From positions 1,054,001-1,118,000 of the forward strand of contig NZ_CP134500.1 in NCBI RefSeq assembly GCF_031760065.1: a stretch of DNA of 64,000 bases, in the 5' to 3' direction. Below, piece after piece: positions 8,882-18,369 of this stretch. Position 1 is the stretch's first letter, and each line of letters begins with the position of its first letter. Position numbers and translations under genes: made by a program. The notes under the pieces are model-generated. The model worked only from the letters and a program-made list of their open reading frames with translations. It searched no databases and was not told the origin of the DNA. This DNA is from Streptomyces durocortorensis (GTDB lineage Bacteria; Actinomycetota; Actinomycetes; Streptomycetales; Streptomycetaceae).

Positions 8882-9256
8882 TCAGACGGAGACCAGGTCG
8901 CAGACGAAGATCAGCGTCTCGCCCGGGGCGATACGGCCGCCCCCGGCGCCGCGGTCGCCGTAGGCGAGGTGCGCGGGGATGATCAGCTCGCGACGGCCGC
9001 CGACCTTCATGCCCTGCACGCCCTGGTCCCAGCCGGAGATGACCTGGCCGGCACCGAGCTGGAACCGCAGCGGGGTGCCGCGGTTCCAGGAGGCGTCGAA
9101 CTCCTCGCCGGTGGAGAAGGCCACGCCCACGTAGTGCACGGAGACGGTCTGGCCGGCCTGGGCCACCGGGCCGTCGCCCTCCCAGATGTCCCTGATCGCC
9201 AGGTCTGCCGGCGGCTCGCCACCCGGGAAGTCGATCTCGGGCTTGTCGATGCTCAC
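8882..9256 (-). CDS. FKBP-type peptidyl-prolyl cis-trans isomerase (cytoplasmic)
   Basis: Single FKBP domain of 124 aa without a signal peptide. The domain core VHYVGVAFSTGEEFDASW, GAGQVISGWDQGVQGMKVGGRRELIIPAHLAYGDRG contains the conserved FKBP pocket residues (Tyr, Asp, Ile, Trp, Tyr). It catalyses X-Pro isomerisation and would bind FK506-like macrolides. It begins 43 bases after the lipoprotein FKBP gene, so both probably lie on one transcript. Confidence 0.95.
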   Translation of the reverse strand: MSIDKPEIDFPGGEPPADLAIRDIWEGDGPVAQAGQTVSVHYVGVAFSTGEEFDASWNRGTPLRFQLGAGQVISGWDQGVQGMKVGGRRELIIPAHLAYGDRGAGGGRIAPGETLIFVCDLVSV

Positions 9257-9299
9257 TGAACTGCTCCTCTAAATGATGAACTGGGCAACCGGGACAGTC

Positions 9300-10235
9300 T
9301 TACACCTTGGCGAGGATGTCCACGGCGAAGACCAGGGTGGAGTTCTTCGGGATGGCCTGCTGCTGCTGGTCGCCGAAGGCCTGGTCCGGCGGGATGACGA
9401 TGAGCACCCGGCTGCCGACCTTCTTGTCGATCAGGCCGGTCTTGAGTCCCTTGAGGGTGACCTGCGACAGCGGGAAGGTCTGGGTCTTGCCGGTGGAGTA
9501 GGTGTTGTCGAACTCCTTGGCGTCCTTCCAGACCATGCCGACGTAGTTCACGACGACGCTGTCGGACTCCTTGACGACGTCGCCGTCGGACTCCAGGACG
9601 TAGGTGGAGGCCAGCTTCTTCGGCGGGTCGCTCTTGGGGATGGTGACGGTGGGGGCCTTGCCGTCGGTCTTCACTCCGACCTTGGGCAGGTCGATGTTGT
9701 CCTGGGCGACCTCGGTGCCCTTGGCGGAGGCCGGGATCTGGGTGGCCTTGAGGACGTCGACGACGAACACGAGGGTGGCGTTCGGCTTGATGTCGCCCTG
9801 GCCCTGCTCGCCGTATCCGAGCTCCGGCGGGATGACCAGCTCGACGCGGCTGCCGACCTTCTGCCCGACCAGGCCCTTGTCCCAGCCCTGGATGACCATG
9901 CCCGCACCGAGCGTCAGGTCGAAGGGCTGCTTGCGGTCGAAGCTGTTGTCGAACGGCTTGTCGGAGTCCCAGGCCTGACCGAGGTAGTTGACCTGGATCG
10001 CATCGCCGTTCTTGAGCTTCGCCCCGTCCCCCTCGCTGATGACGTCGGTCTTCAGCTCCTTGGGCGGGTCCCCCTCGCCCTTGGAGAGGGTGGGCTTCTC
10101 GCCGAACTTCGCCCCCGCGGTGATCGCGGGGACGCCGTTCTTGGACGAGGCGGAGTCGGAGGCCTTGTCGTTGCCGCACGCCACTGCCGACAGCAGCAGG
10201 AGGGGGGCGACGAGAAGGCCGGCAATTCGGCGCAC
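9300..10235 (-). CDS. Lipoprotein with two FKBP-type isomerase domains
   Basis: Protein of 311 aa with a type II signal peptide: Arg-Arg, hydrophobic stretch, and lipobox LSAVAC with Cys20 as the lipidation site. Domain 1 (about 75-165) has the complete pocket signature GWDKGLVGQKVGSRVELVIPPELGYGEQG. Domain 2 (about 205-310) is more divergent and lacks the central GW (it reads LKGLKTGLIDKKVGSRVLIVIPP), so its catalytic power may be reduced. It would fold exported proteins at the outer face of the membrane. It lies between pafA and the cytoplasmic FKBP gene. Confidence 0.93.
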   Translation of the reverse strand: MRRIAGLLVAPLLLLSAVACGNDKASDSASSKNGVPAITAGAKFGEKPTLSKGEGDPPKELKTDVISEGDGAKLKNGDAIQVNYLGQAWDSDKPFDNSFDRKQPFDLTLGAGMVIQGWDKGLVGQKVGSRVELVIPPELGYGEQGQGDIKPNATLVFVVDVLKATQIPASAKGTEVAQDNIDLPKVGVKTDGKAPTVTIPKSDPPKKLASTYVLESDGDVVKESDSVVVNYVGMVWKDAKEFDNTYSTGKTQTFPLSQVTLKGLKTGLIDKKVGSRVLIVIPPDQAFGDQQQQAIPKNSTLVFAVDILAKV

Positions 10236-10324
10236 TGGTTCCTCAGATCTCAGGGGGCACGGTGGTTCAGTCCCGGAACACTCTAGGGCCTCTCATTCCG
10301 TTCGGGCCGGACCCCGCACACAGC

Positions 10325-10360
10325 TCCGGCCCCCGGGACCGGTGGGTCCCGGGGGCCGGA
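10325..10360 (-). terminator. Strong hairpin terminator after pafA
   Basis: Perfect 16-base stem, TCCGGCCCCCGGGACC pairing with GGTCCCGGGGGCCGGA, closed by a GGTG loop. It sits 20 bases beyond the pafA stop and before the FKBP lipoprotein gene, so it should end the mfs-pafA transcript. Confidence 0.8.
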
Positions 10361-10379
10361 GGCCGGTGCGTGCGCGCGC

Positions 10380-11741
10380 TCACATACCGGCGATCAGCTT
10401 CTCCACCCGCTCGTCCACGGAACGGAACGGGTCCTTGCACAGCACCGTGCGCTGCGCCTGGTCGTTGAGCTTGAGGTGGACCCAGTCGACGGTGAAGTCC
10501 CGCCGCTGCTCCTGGGCCCGCCGGATGAAGTCGCCGCGCAGCCTGGCCCGGGTGGTCTGCGGGGGCACCGACTTGCCCTCGAAGATCTTCAGGTCGTTGC
10601 AGATGCGGGCGGTCTGCCCCTTGCGCTCCAGGAGGTAGAAGAGACCCCTTCGGCGGTGGATGTCGTGGTAGGCGAGGTCTATCTGCGCGACCCGCGGATT
10701 CGACATGGTCATGTTGTGCTTGGCCCGGTACCGCTCGATGAGCTTGTACTTCATGACCCAGTCGATCTCGGTGTCGATCCGGTCGAGGTCCTCGGCCTCG
10801 ATCGCGTCCAGGGTGCGGCCCCACAGCTCCAGGACCTGGTCGACGGTGCCGGTTCGGATGCCCCGGCGCTCGACGAAGTCCACGGCCTTTTCGTAGTACT
10901 CCCGCTGGACCTCTATGGCCGAGGCCTCCCGGCCGCTGGCCAGGCGGACCTTGCGCTGCCCGGTGAGGTCGTGGCTGACCTCGCGGATCGCCCGGATCGG
11001 GTTCTCCAGGGTCAGGTCGCGCATCACCGTGCCCGCCTCGATCATGCGGAGCACCAGGTCGGTGGCGCCGACCTTGAGCAGCATGGTCGTCTCGGACATG
11101 TTGGAGTCACCGACGATGACGTGGAGGCGGCGGTACCGCTCGGCGTCGGCGTGGGGTTCGTCGCGGGTGTTGATGATCGGCCGGGAGCGGGTGGTGGCGG
11201 AGCTGACGCCCTCCCAGATGTGCTCGGCGCGCTGGCTGACGCAGTAGACCGCGCCGCGCGGGGTCTGGAGCACCTTGCCCGCCCCGCAGATCAGCTGCCG
11301 GGTGACGAGGAAGGGGATGAGGATGTCCGCGAGCCGGGAGAATTCTCCGTGCCGGGCCACGAGGTAGTTCTCGTGGCAGCCGTAGGAGTTTCCCGCCGAG
11401 TCGGTGTTGTTCTTGAAGAGATAGACGTCGCCCGCGATTCCCTCCTCGTGCAGGCGGCGTTCGGCGTCGACGAGCAGGCCTTCGAGAATGCGCTCGCCCG
11501 CCTTGTCGTGCGTGACCAGTTCGGTCACGTTGTCGCATTCGGGGGTGGCATATTCCGGATGCGATCCCACGTCGAGGTAGAGGCGGGCGCCGTTCCGCAG
11601 AAAGACGTTGCTGCTGCGGCCCCATGACACAACACGGCGGAAGAGGTAGCGCGCCACTTCGTCAGGTGACAGTCGGCGCTGTCCCCTGAACGTGCACGTG
11701 ACGCCGTACTCGTTCTCCAGCCCGAAAATGCGGCGGTCCAT
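10380..11741 (-). CDS. pafA: Pup--protein ligase PafA
   Basis: Protein of 453 aa, the normal length for PafA. It opens [15 protein letters not shown] and shows the glutamine-synthetase-like active site: the catalytic aspartate in [14 protein letters not shown] (near residue 57), [18 protein letters not shown], and [31 protein letters not shown]. It joins the C-terminal glutamate of Pup to substrate lysines using ATP. It is separated by only 9 bases from the upstream MFS gene and is probably cotranscribed with it rather than with prcBA. Confidence 0.98.
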   Translation of the reverse strand: MDRRIFGLENEYGVTCTFRGQRRLSPDEVARYLFRRVVSWGRSSNVFLRNGARLYLDVGSHPEYATPECDNVTELVTHDKAGERILEGLLVDAERRLHEEGIAGDVYLFKNNTDSAGNSYGCHENYLVARHGEFSRLADILIPFLVTRQLICGAGKVLQTPRGAVYCVSQRAEHIWEGVSSATTRSRPIINTRDEPHADAERYRRLHVIVGDSNMSETTMLLKVGATDLVLRMIEAGTVMRDLTLENPIRAIREVSHDLTGQRKVRLASGREASAIEVQREYYEKAVDFVERRGIRTGTVDQVLELWGRTLDAIEAEDLDRIDTEIDWVMKYKLIERYRAKHNMTMSNPRVAQIDLAYHDIHRRRGLFYLLERKGQTARICNDLKIFEGKSVPPQTTRARLRGDFIRRAQEQRRDFTVDWVHLKLNDQAQRTVLCKDPFRSVDERVEKLIAGM

Positions 11742-11750
11742 GACTGAACA

Positions 11751-13019
11751 TTACGCCTTACGGCCTGTGCTGAAACCGGGTTCGACAGCACCGTTCCGAT
11801 CATTTTCAGATCCGGTCACGACGGCGGGCGCGCGGACGGGCACCGAGTCGGCCCCCAGAACCCGTCCGGTGGCCAGCAGAACCACCAGGGCCGCCACTCC
11901 CCCGGCCCCCGCGACCGCGAAACTCCAGGCCGTGGAGCCCAGCTCGACGGCCGGTCCCGCGACGGCCGTTCCGACCGCCGCGCCCACGCCGAAGGTGGTG
12001 ACGAGCCAGGAGAAGGCCTCGGTCACCGTGCCGCGCGGGGCGTGCCGGTCGACCACGATGAAGGAGCAGGCGATGGCCGGGGCGAGGAACACCCCGGCGA
12101 GGGCGGCGAGGGCGGCCATCGCGGGCACCGAAGGGGTGAGCGTCAGCGGCAGGTAGCCGAGCGCCAGCAGGCCGACGATCACCCGCAGCCGCTTCTCCGG
12201 CGCACCGGCCCACTGGCGGGCGCCGTAGGCCAGGCCGCCGATCAGCGCGCCGAGGCCGAGCGAGGCCATCAGCCAGCCGTACACCGATTCCCGGCCGTGG
12301 TCGTCGGCGTACGCCACTCCGGCCACCGTGATGGAGCCGAGCGCGAGGCCGATGAAGAAGAAGGCACCGAGGAGGGCGAGGAGTCCGGGCGAGCGAAGGG
12401 CGCCCAGCCAGTGCGCCTCGCGGGGGGCGGAGCGCCAGGTGCGCGAGGGCTCGGACAGGACGACGGACAGGGCGCCCAGGACGCCGATGGCGTTGATGAC
12501 GAGGAGGGCGGCGGCCGGGGACCAGAGGGCGACGAGCAGCGTCACCAGGAGCGGTCCGACCGTGAACATGATCTCCTGCGCGACGGCGTCCATGGCGTAC
12601 GCCCGGTGCACCTGGTCCTCGCGCTTGAGGACGCTGGGCCACAAGGCGCGCAGGCCGCCCTCCAGGGGCGGTGTGGCGACTCCCGCGACGACGACGGCGG
12701 CGTAGGCCAGCGGGAGCGAGCCGAGGCCCGCGACCGCGAACAGGGCCATGCCGAGCGCCGAGAGGACGGCGGCGGGGAACTGGACGCGCGGCTGCCCGTA
12801 CAGGTCCACGGCCCGGCCCAGCAGCGGCTGGCCGACGGCGGTGGCCAGTCCGTACGCGGCGGCCAGCGCGCCCGCGAGGGTGTAGCTGCCGCCTTCGGCG
12901 CGGGTGAACAGCACGATCGCGATGTGCGCGGTGCCGTTGGGCAGGCGCCCCACCAGCGTGCCCGTGAGCAGCCGGGCAGCGTGCCGCGCCCGGAGGATGT
13001 CCAGATATCCCGCGGCCAT
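11751..13019 (-). CDS. Major facilitator superfamily transporter
   Basis: Protein of 422 aa with about twelve hydrophobic segments in two six-helix halves. The cytoplasmic loop after helix 2 (GRAVDLYGQPRVQF) fits the MFS motif A position. There is no signal for a specific substrate. It is transcribed away from a LacI-type regulator across a 135-bp promoter region with an operator-like palindrome, so LacI control by a sugar or related ligand is likely. It stops 9 bases before pafA. Confidence 0.88.
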   Translation of the reverse strand: MAAGYLDILRARHAARLLTGTLVGRLPNGTAHIAIVLFTRAEGGSYTLAGALAAAYGLATAVGQPLLGRAVDLYGQPRVQFPAAVLSALGMALFAVAGLGSLPLAYAAVVVAGVATPPLEGGLRALWPSVLKREDQVHRAYAMDAVAQEIMFTVGPLLVTLLVALWSPAAALLVINAIGVLGALSVVLSEPSRTWRSAPREAHWLGALRSPGLLALLGAFFFIGLALGSITVAGVAYADDHGRESVYGWLMASLGLGALIGGLAYGARQWAGAPEKRLRVIVGLLALGYLPLTLTPSVPAMAALAALAGVFLAPAIACSFIVVDRHAPRGTVTEAFSWLVTTFGVGAAVGTAVAGPAVELGSTAWSFAVAGAGGVAALVVLLATGRVLGADSVPVRAPAVVTGSENDRNGAVEPGFSTGRKA

Positions 13020-13064
13020 GTCCGCCCCTCTCCGCCCGGCCCGGGCTGCCGCCCACCGAGGTTT

Positions 13065-13091
13065 TACGTATAACGTCGACGTTCATACGTA
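13065..13091. promoter_or_regulatory. Operator-like palindrome between the MFS and LacI genes
   Basis: A perfect 12-base palindrome AACGTCGACGTT (13072-13083) is flanked by TACGTAT and ATACGTA, making a 27-base nearly symmetric site (one unpaired base on the right). It is A+T-rich against its surroundings and lies in the divergent promoter region. The even-symmetry CG centre is typical of LacI/GalR-family operators, so it is the likely binding site of the adjacent regulator. Confidence 0.7.
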
Positions 13092-13154
13092 CCATGTCCG
13101 CAGCACGCGGGTCTACCTCGCGGCGCTGTGGAGACACCCCGCACGGAGGCCCGA

Positions 13155-14189
13155 GTGACCAGCGCCCATCAGCCCGTACCCGCCCGGCCCACCAGCCGGG
13201 ACGTGGCCCGCGCGGCGGGCGTCTCCCAGGCGACGGTCTCCCTGGTGCTCGGCGGGAAGTGGCCGGGACGGGTCTCCGAGGCCACGGCCCGGCGGGTCCG
13301 GGAGAGCGCGGCGGAGCTGGGCTACCGGCCCAATCTGGCGGCCCGCAGTCTGCGGCTCGGCCGGACCAGGACCGCGCTGCTGGTGGTCCCCGCGCTCACC
13401 AACGAGTTCTTCGCCCGGGTGTGCACCGGGGCGGCGGCGGTCGCCGCGGAGCACGACTTCGGTGTGGTGCTCTACCCCTCCCCCGACGGCACGGGCCCGG
13501 CCCGGGACCCGTTCGCTTCGGCCCGCGCCTCGCTGGACGGGGTGATCGCGTCCTCGATGGCCGCCGACGCCCTGGACGCACTGCGCGGGGCCGAGCTGCC
13601 GCTGGTGATGCTGGACAGCGATCCGGCCGACACCGGCCCCGCGGCCCAGGTGAACCTGGACATCGGCGACGGGATGCGGCAGGTGACGGACCATCTGCTG
13701 GGGCTCGGGCACCGCCGCTTCCTGCATCTGGCCTCCGCCGTGGACACCTGGACGTTCGCGGTCCGGGCCCGGGCGCTGCACGACGCTCTGGGCGCGGTGC
13801 CGGACGCGAGCCTGCGTACGGTACGGGCCCCGCTGGACGTACGGGCGGGGCGCGAGGCCGCGGAAGGGGTGCTGGCGGCCGCCGGGCAGAGGCCGACCGC
13901 GATCGTCTGCGACGACGACATCCTGGCCGCGGGCGCCTGCAAGGCGGCTCGGCGGCTCGGGCTGCGGGTGCCGGACGAGCTGTCGGTCACCGGCTTCGAC
14001 GATCTGGCGCTGGCCACCGCCGTCGAGCCGGAACTGACCACGGTTCAGCTGCCCGCCGAGCACGTCGGGGAACGCGGTATGGAGGCGCTGCTCGCCGTGC
14101 TGGACGGCCGCCCCGTCGAGCCGGGCGGCCTGCCGGTACAGCTGGTCGTACGCGGCTCGACGGCGCCGCCGCCCGCCGCCCGGGCATGA
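13155..14189 (+). CDS. LacI/GalR-family transcriptional regulator
   Basis: Protein of 344 aa from GTG 13155, chosen because GGAGG lies 7 bases upstream. The N-terminal helix-turn-helix is classic (TSRDVARAAGVSQATVSLVL, then the hinge segment ending ELGYRPN). A periplasmic-binding-protein-like ligand domain follows, with the usual C-terminal TTVQLPAEHVGERGMEALL. It probably represses the divergent MFS gene. The ligand is unknown. It is the only rightward gene inside the proteasome block. Confidence 0.93.
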   Translation: MTSAHQPVPARPTSRDVARAAGVSQATVSLVLGGKWPGRVSEATARRVRESAAELGYRPNLAARSLRLGRTRTALLVVPALTNEFFARVCTGAAAVAAEHDFGVVLYPSPDGTGPARDPFASARASLDGVIASSMAADALDALRGAELPLVMLDSDPADTGPAAQVNLDIGDGMRQVTDHLLGLGHRRFLHLASAVDTWTFAVRARALHDALGAVPDASLRTVRAPLDVRAGREAAEGVLAAAGQRPTAIVCDDDILAAGACKAARRLGLRVPDELSVTGFDDLALATAVEPELTTVQLPAEHVGERGMEALLAVLDGRPVEPGGLPVQLVVRGSTAPPPAARA

Positions 14190-14190
14190 C

Positions 14191-14220
14191 GATGCCCCCG
14201 GGCCGCGGCCCGGGGGCATC
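14191..14220. terminator. Bidirectional hairpin between lacI and prcA
   Basis: A perfect 30-base palindrome centred on GGCCGCGGCC lies two bases after the regulator stop and 15 bases before the prcA stop. Position between convergent genes and the stem strength suggest it serves both transcripts. Confidence 0.8.
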
Positions 14221-14234
14221 AGAGGCGCCGGCGC

Positions 14235-15017
14235 CTACTCCTCCGTGGAATCGGGCGTGGTGGCGGAGTCGGTGTCCTCGGTGTCGGACGGGGCGTCCGT
14301 CGGGGTGCTGCTCGCGACTTCCGTCTCCAGCAGCCGGGTCAGCTGACGGCCGACGATCCGCTTGAACTTGCGCTGCTGGGGGCGGGTACGGTCCAGGACC
14401 GCGACCTCCAGGCGCTCGGCCGGGATCTCCCGCTCGCCGCCGCCCGGCTCCCGCGAGAGCGCCTGGACGGCCAGCTTGAGCGCCTCGGCGAGCGTCATGC
14501 CGTCGCGGTGGCGCTGGTCGAGGAAGCTGCTGATCTGTTCGGCGTTGCCGCCGACTGCGACCGAGCCGTGCTCGTCCACGATCGAACCGTCGTGGGGCAG
14601 CCGGTAGATCTGGTCGCCCTCGGGCTCGGCGCCGACCTCGGCGACCACCAGCTCCACCTCGTAGGGCTTCTCGGCGGCGCTGGAGAAGATGGTGCCGAGC
14701 GTCTGGGCGTAGACGTTGGCCAGCCCACGGGCCGTCACATCGTCCCGGTCGTAGGTGTATCCGCGCAGATCGGCGTAGCGCACGCCGCCGATGCGGAGGT
14801 TCTCGTACTCGTTGTACTTCCCGGCGGCGGCGAAGCCGATCCGGTCATAGATCTCGCTGAACTTGTGCAGCGCACGGGACGGGTTCTCGCCGACGAACAC
14901 AATGCCGTCGGCGTACTGCAGCACAACAAGGCTGCGACCACGGGCGATGCCCTTGCGGGCGTACTCCGCCCGGTCGGCCATGGCCTGCTGGGGTGAGACA
15001 TAGAACGGCGTCGACAC
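14235..15017 (-). CDS. prcA: 20S proteasome alpha subunit PrcA
   Basis: Protein of 260 aa opening [23 protein letters not shown], the actinobacterial alpha-subunit N-terminus that forms the gate and contains the H0 helix. The Ntn-hydrolase fold continues with [16 protein letters not shown] and [16 protein letters not shown]. It lacks an N-terminal threonine nucleophile, as expected for alpha rings, and has an acidic Ser/Thr/Asp-rich tail. It starts 58 bases after prcB and pairs with it in the core particle. Confidence 0.97.
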   Translation of the reverse strand: MSTPFYVSPQQAMADRAEYARKGIARGRSLVVLQYADGIVFVGENPSRALHKFSEIYDRIGFAAAGKYNEYENLRIGGVRYADLRGYTYDRDDVTARGLANVYAQTLGTIFSSAAEKPYEVELVVAEVGAEPEGDQIYRLPHDGSIVDEHGSVAVGGNAEQISSFLDQRHRDGMTLAEALKLAVQALSREPGGGEREIPAERLEVAVLDRTRPQQRKFKRIVGRQLTRLLETEVASSTPTDAPSDTEDTDSATTPDSTEE

Positions 15018-15075
15018 CGGCTATCCGTCCCTTCCTGTCAGTGACGAGTGCATCTCTAAAGGCTCGGAGTCCGGG

Positions 15076-15921
15076 TCAGAGCAGCGCGGCGCGCGGGCCG
15101 TCGGGCTGCTCCAGTCGGCGTTCCAGAACGGAGCGCGCGATCTCGGAGGACTCCTGGTCGCTCAGCCTCCGGAAGCCTTCGTCGGTGATGACGGTGACGA
15201 TCGGGTAGATGCGGCGGGCCACGTCCGGGCCGCCGGTCGCCGAGTCGTCGTCCGCGGCGTCGTACAGCGCCTGCACGACCAGGGTGAGGGCCTGCTCCTC
15301 CGTCAGGTCCTCGCGGTAGAGCTTCTTCATCGCGTTGCGGGCGAAGATCGAGCCGGAGCCGGTGGCGGCGTAGCCGGTCTCCTCCGAACGCCCGCCGGTG
15401 ACGTCGTAGGAGAAGATGCGGCCCTTCTCGCGGTCGACGTCGAAACCGGCGAAGAGGGGCACCACGGCGAGGCCCTGCATGGCCATGGCCAGATTGCTGC
15501 GGATCATGGTGGAGAGCCGGTTGGCCTTGCCCTCCAGGGAGAGCTGGGCGCCCTCGACCTTCTCGAAGTGCTCCAGCTCCAGCTGGAACAGCTTGACCAT
15601 CTCCACAGCCAGTCCGGCGGTGCCGGCGATGCCCACCGCCGAGTACTCGTCGGCCGGGAAGACCTTCTCGATGTCGCGCTGCGCGATCATGTTGCCCATG
15701 GTGGCGCGCCGGTCACCGGCCAGGACCACGCCGCCGGGGAAGGACGCCGCGACGATGGTCGTCCCGTGCGGCGCCTCGATGGCCCCCTGGAGCGGCGGCA
15801 GGCTCCGGTTGCCCGGGAGCATCTCGGGCGACTGGTCGGACAGGAAGTCCATGAACGAGGACGACCCCGGCGTCAGGAAGGCTGCTGGTAGACGCCCGGT
15901 GCTACGAGTGTTGGCTTCCAC
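15076..15921 (-). CDS. prcB: 20S proteasome beta subunit PrcB
   Basis: Precursor of 281 aa. The GTG start at 15921 is supported by GGAGGGAAA just upstream. The 53-residue propeptide ends in HG and the mature chain begins at Thr54 ([21 protein letters not shown]), the catalytic N-terminal nucleophile. The conserved Asp, Lys and Ser of the Ntn-hydrolase site are present. Its first 49 bases overlap the 3' end of the upstream frameshifted HNH-type gene in another frame, so ribosomes finishing that gene may reinitiate here. Confidence 0.97.
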   Translation of the reverse strand: MEANTRSTGRLPAAFLTPGSSSFMDFLSDQSPEMLPGNRSLPPLQGAIEAPHGTTIVAASFPGGVVLAGDRRATMGNMIAQRDIEKVFPADEYSAVGIAGTAGLAVEMVKLFQLELEHFEKVEGAQLSLEGKANRLSTMIRSNLAMAMQGLAVVPLFAGFDVDREKGRIFSYDVTGGRSEETGYAATGSGSIFARNAMKKLYREDLTEEQALTLVVQALYDAADDDSATGGPDVARRIYPIVTVITDEGFRRLSDQESSEIARSVLERRLEQPDGPRAALL

Positions 15922-16503
15922 GCGTTTCCCTCCACGTATGCGGCTGCACGCCTTATGGCATCCGGCCGATCCTTGAACTGCCCCAGGGCTGCGTTGCAGC
16001 TGAAGCACAGTACGCCACGGACCCTACCCGTCTCATGGCAGTGATCCACATGCTCAGCCGGAGCGATTGGACAGATACGGCACACGCCCTGCTGAGCCGC
16101 GATCAGCGCGTCCGGCTCGGCAGGGACAAGGCCCTGCGTGCGCTTGAAGCAGCCGATCCGACCTCGCTCCGCCCCGCGTTCGCGGCAGGAACTCGACCAG
16201 CCGTCGGAAGACGACTTGTCGCGCTCCCACTGGTCATGCGGCTTCACCTCGCCGCACTGCGTGCAACGTTCGTGCTCCCGTGGCACCGGCGCCTTGCCCC
16301 CGGACCGGCTTGCCCTTGCCCTTGGCCTTGGCCTTGGCCTTGGCCTTGGCCTTGGCCTCCTGACGCTGCTGGCAGTACTCGGCAGAGCACTTCCGGCAAT
16401 ACGCCTGGAGGCCATCACGCATGGCCCTTTTACCGGCGAAGGACTGCCGCGGCCGATTCTTCCGTCGACGAGAGTGCTGCCTCTCCGCAGAAGAGTCGGA
16501 CAT
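15873..16503 (-). pseudogene. Frameshifted recombination endonuclease VII-like gene between pup and prcB
   Basis: From ATG 16503 the frame begins MSDSSAERQHSRRRKNRPRQ and contains a first cysteine knuckle (YCRKCSAEYC). It then runs into an Ala-Lys repeat encoded by tandem GGCCAA hexamers (about 16318-16356) and closes at 16234. The continuation, in the -1-related frame, has a second partial knuckle (CTQCGEVKPHDQW) and the endonuclease VII core [30 protein letters not shown], ending at 15873. Removing one G from the G5 run at 16297-16301 joins the frames as KGKPVRGKAPVPREHERC. The second knuckle has also lost its distal CxxC (CRERG). Either a homopolymer sequencing error or a decaying gene would explain this. 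The family is a phage T4 gp49-like HNH nuclease. Confidence 0.75.
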
Positions 16504-16509
16504 TCAGCC

Positions 16510-16728
16510 TTATTCCCCGCCCTTTTGGACAAATGACCTGACGAAGTCCTCGGCATTCTCTTCCAGGACGTCGTCGATCTCGTCCAGCACCGAGTCGACG
16601 TCGTCGCTCAGCTTCTCCTGGCGCTCCTTGAGATCCTCGGACGCCTGCGCGTCCTGCGCCTGCTCCTCGACCTCCTCGGTGGAACGCGTCGCCTTCTGCT
16701 GTCCGCCGCCGGTGTCCTTGGTCGCCAT
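16510..16728 (-). CDS. pup: Prokaryotic ubiquitin-like protein Pup
   Basis: Protein of 72 aa starting MATKDTGGGQQKATR, with the disordered N-terminus, the ARC-binding helical segment (EDLKERQEKLSDDVDSVLDEID) and the conserved end FVRSFVQKGGE. The last residue is glutamate, encoded directly, so no deamidation is needed before PafA ligation. A start three codons earlier (16737) is possible but the ATG at 16728 matches the family. It lies directly upstream of the broken nuclease gene and prcBA. Confidence 0.98.
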   Translation of the reverse strand: MATKDTGGGQQKATRSTEEVEEQAQDAQASEDLKERQEKLSDDVDSVLDEIDDVLEENAEDFVRSFVQKGGE

Positions 16729-16857
16729 GTAGCTCACCCCGCTCGGTTCGAAGCAATCGAAGCTCTTGATCAGACCCTACCCACGGGGTCCGACATTTGG
16801 CCCGGTACTTGTCCAACGTCCGGGCCTCAGGTGATTGATTCCCAGTCCGGAGGCCTT

Positions 16858-18369
16858 TCAGCCGCCGGACAGCACCCGGACCAGCTCTTCCGCCGTACGA
16901 CACCGGTCGAGCAGGTCCTTGACGTGCTCGCGCGTCCCGCGCAGCGGCTCCAGCGTGGGCACCCGCTGGAGCGAGTCGCGGTCCGGCAGGTCGAAGATGA
17001 CCGAGTCCCAGGAGGCGGCCGCCACATCATCGGCGTACTGCTCCAGGCAGCGGCCCCGGAAATAGGCCCTGGTGTCCTCCGGAGGCTTCGTACGGGCCCT
17101 GGTGACCTCGTCCTCGTCCAGCAGCCGCTTCATCCGCCCACGGGCCGCCAGACGGTTGTAGAGGCCCTTGTCGGGCCGTACGTCCGCGTACTGGAGGTCC
17201 ACCAGATGCAGCCGGGGGGCGTCCCAGTCCAGCGTGTCGCGGCGGCGGTAGCCCTCCATCAGCTCCCGCTTGGCGATCCAGTCCAGCTCGCCCGCCAGAC
17301 TCATCGGATCGGTCTCCAGCCGGTTGAGGGTGTCCTCCCAGCGGGTCAGGATGTCCTTGGTCTGCTCGTCGGCGTCGGTGCCGTACCGCTCGTCCACGTA
17401 CTTGCGGGCCAGCTCGAAATACTCCATCTGCAACTGGACGGCGGTGAGTGACCGGCCGCTGCGGAGTGTGATCAGCTGCCGCAGATCCGGGTCGTGCGAG
17501 ACCTGGTGCAGCGTGCGTACGGGCTGGTCGACGGCGAGGTCGACGTTGATGAAGGCGTCCTCGATCATGGACAGCACCAGGGACGTGGTGCCGAGCTTGA
17601 GGTAGGTGGAGATCTCCGAGAGATTGGCGTCGCCGATGATCACATGGAGCCGGCGGTACTTCTCGGCGTCGGAATGGGGCTCGTCCCGGGTGTTGATGAT
17701 GGGACGCTTGAGCGTGGTCTCCAGGCCGACCTCAACCTCGAAGTAGTCGGCGCGCTGGCTGATCTGGAAGCCGTGCTCATGGCCGTCCTGGCCGATGCCG
17801 ACCCGGCCCGCGCCCGTGACCACCTGGCGCGAGACGAAGAACGGCGTCAGGTGGCGCACGATGTCCGAGAACGGCGTCTCCCGCTGCATGAGGTAGTTCT
17901 CGTGCGTGCCGTAGGAGGCGCCCTTGTTGTCGGTGTTGTTCTTGTAGAGGTGGATCGGCTGCGCGCCGGGGATGGCGGCGGCCCGCTCGGCCGCCTCGGC
18001 CATGATCCGTTCGCCGGCCTTGTCCCAGAGCACCGCGTCCCGCGGATTGGTGATCTCCGGGGAGCTGTACTCGGGGTGCGCGTGGTCGACGTACAGCCGG
18101 GCACCGTTGGTGAGGATCACATTGGCCAGGCCGATGTCCTCGTCGGTGAGCTGGCTGGAATCGGCGGTCTCACGGGCGAGGTCAAAGCCTCGCGCGTCGC
18201 GCAGCGGATTTTCCTCCTCGAAGTCCCAGCGGGCGCGGCGCGCCCGGTGCATCGCCGCCGCGTAGGCGTTGACGATCTGGGACGAGGTGAGCATGGCATT
18301 GGCGTTGGGGTGGCCGGGGACGGAGATCCCGTACTCCGTCTCGATGCCCATTACTCGCCGTACGGTCAT
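16858..18369 (-). CDS. dop: Deamidase/depupylase Dop
   Basis: Protein of 503 aa, about 50 residues longer than PafA, as usual for Dop. It begins [16 protein letters not shown] and keeps the nucleotide and active-site segments [31 protein letters not shown] and [31 protein letters not shown]. Dop removes Pup from substrates and, in species with Pup ending Gln, deamidates it. Because Pup here ends Glu, depupylation should be its main role. It lies 129 bases upstream of pup on the same strand. Confidence 0.97.
   Translation of the reverse strand: MTVRRVMGIETEYGISVPGHPNANAMLTSSQIVNAYAAAMHRARRARWDFEEENPLRDARGFDLARETADSSQLTDEDIGLANVILTNGARLYVDHAHPEYSSPEITNPRDAVLWDKAGERIMAEAAERAAAIPGAQPIHLYKNNTDNKGASYGTHENYLMQRETPFSDIVRHLTPFFVSRQVVTGAGRVGIGQDGHEHGFQISQRADYFEVEVGLETTLKRPIINTRDEPHSDAEKYRRLHVIIGDANLSEISTYLKLGTTSLVLSMIEDAFINVDLAVDQPVRTLHQVSHDPDLRQLITLRSGRSLTAVQLQMEYFELARKYVDERYGTDADEQTKDILTRWEDTLNRLETDPMSLAGELDWIAKRELMEGYRRRDTLDWDAPRLHLVDLQYADVRPDKGLYNRLAARGRMKRLLDEDEVTRARTKPPEDTRAYFRGRCLEQYADDVAAASWDSVIFDLPDRDSLQRVPTLEPLRGTREHVKDLLDRCRTAEELVRVLSGG

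Noticed and set aside
16290..16360. Lysine/alanine-rich repeat as a functional nuclease linker
   Set aside because: The GGCCAA repeats and the frame break next to them are better explained by slippage, as noted in the pseudogene entry; no other evidence for function was found.
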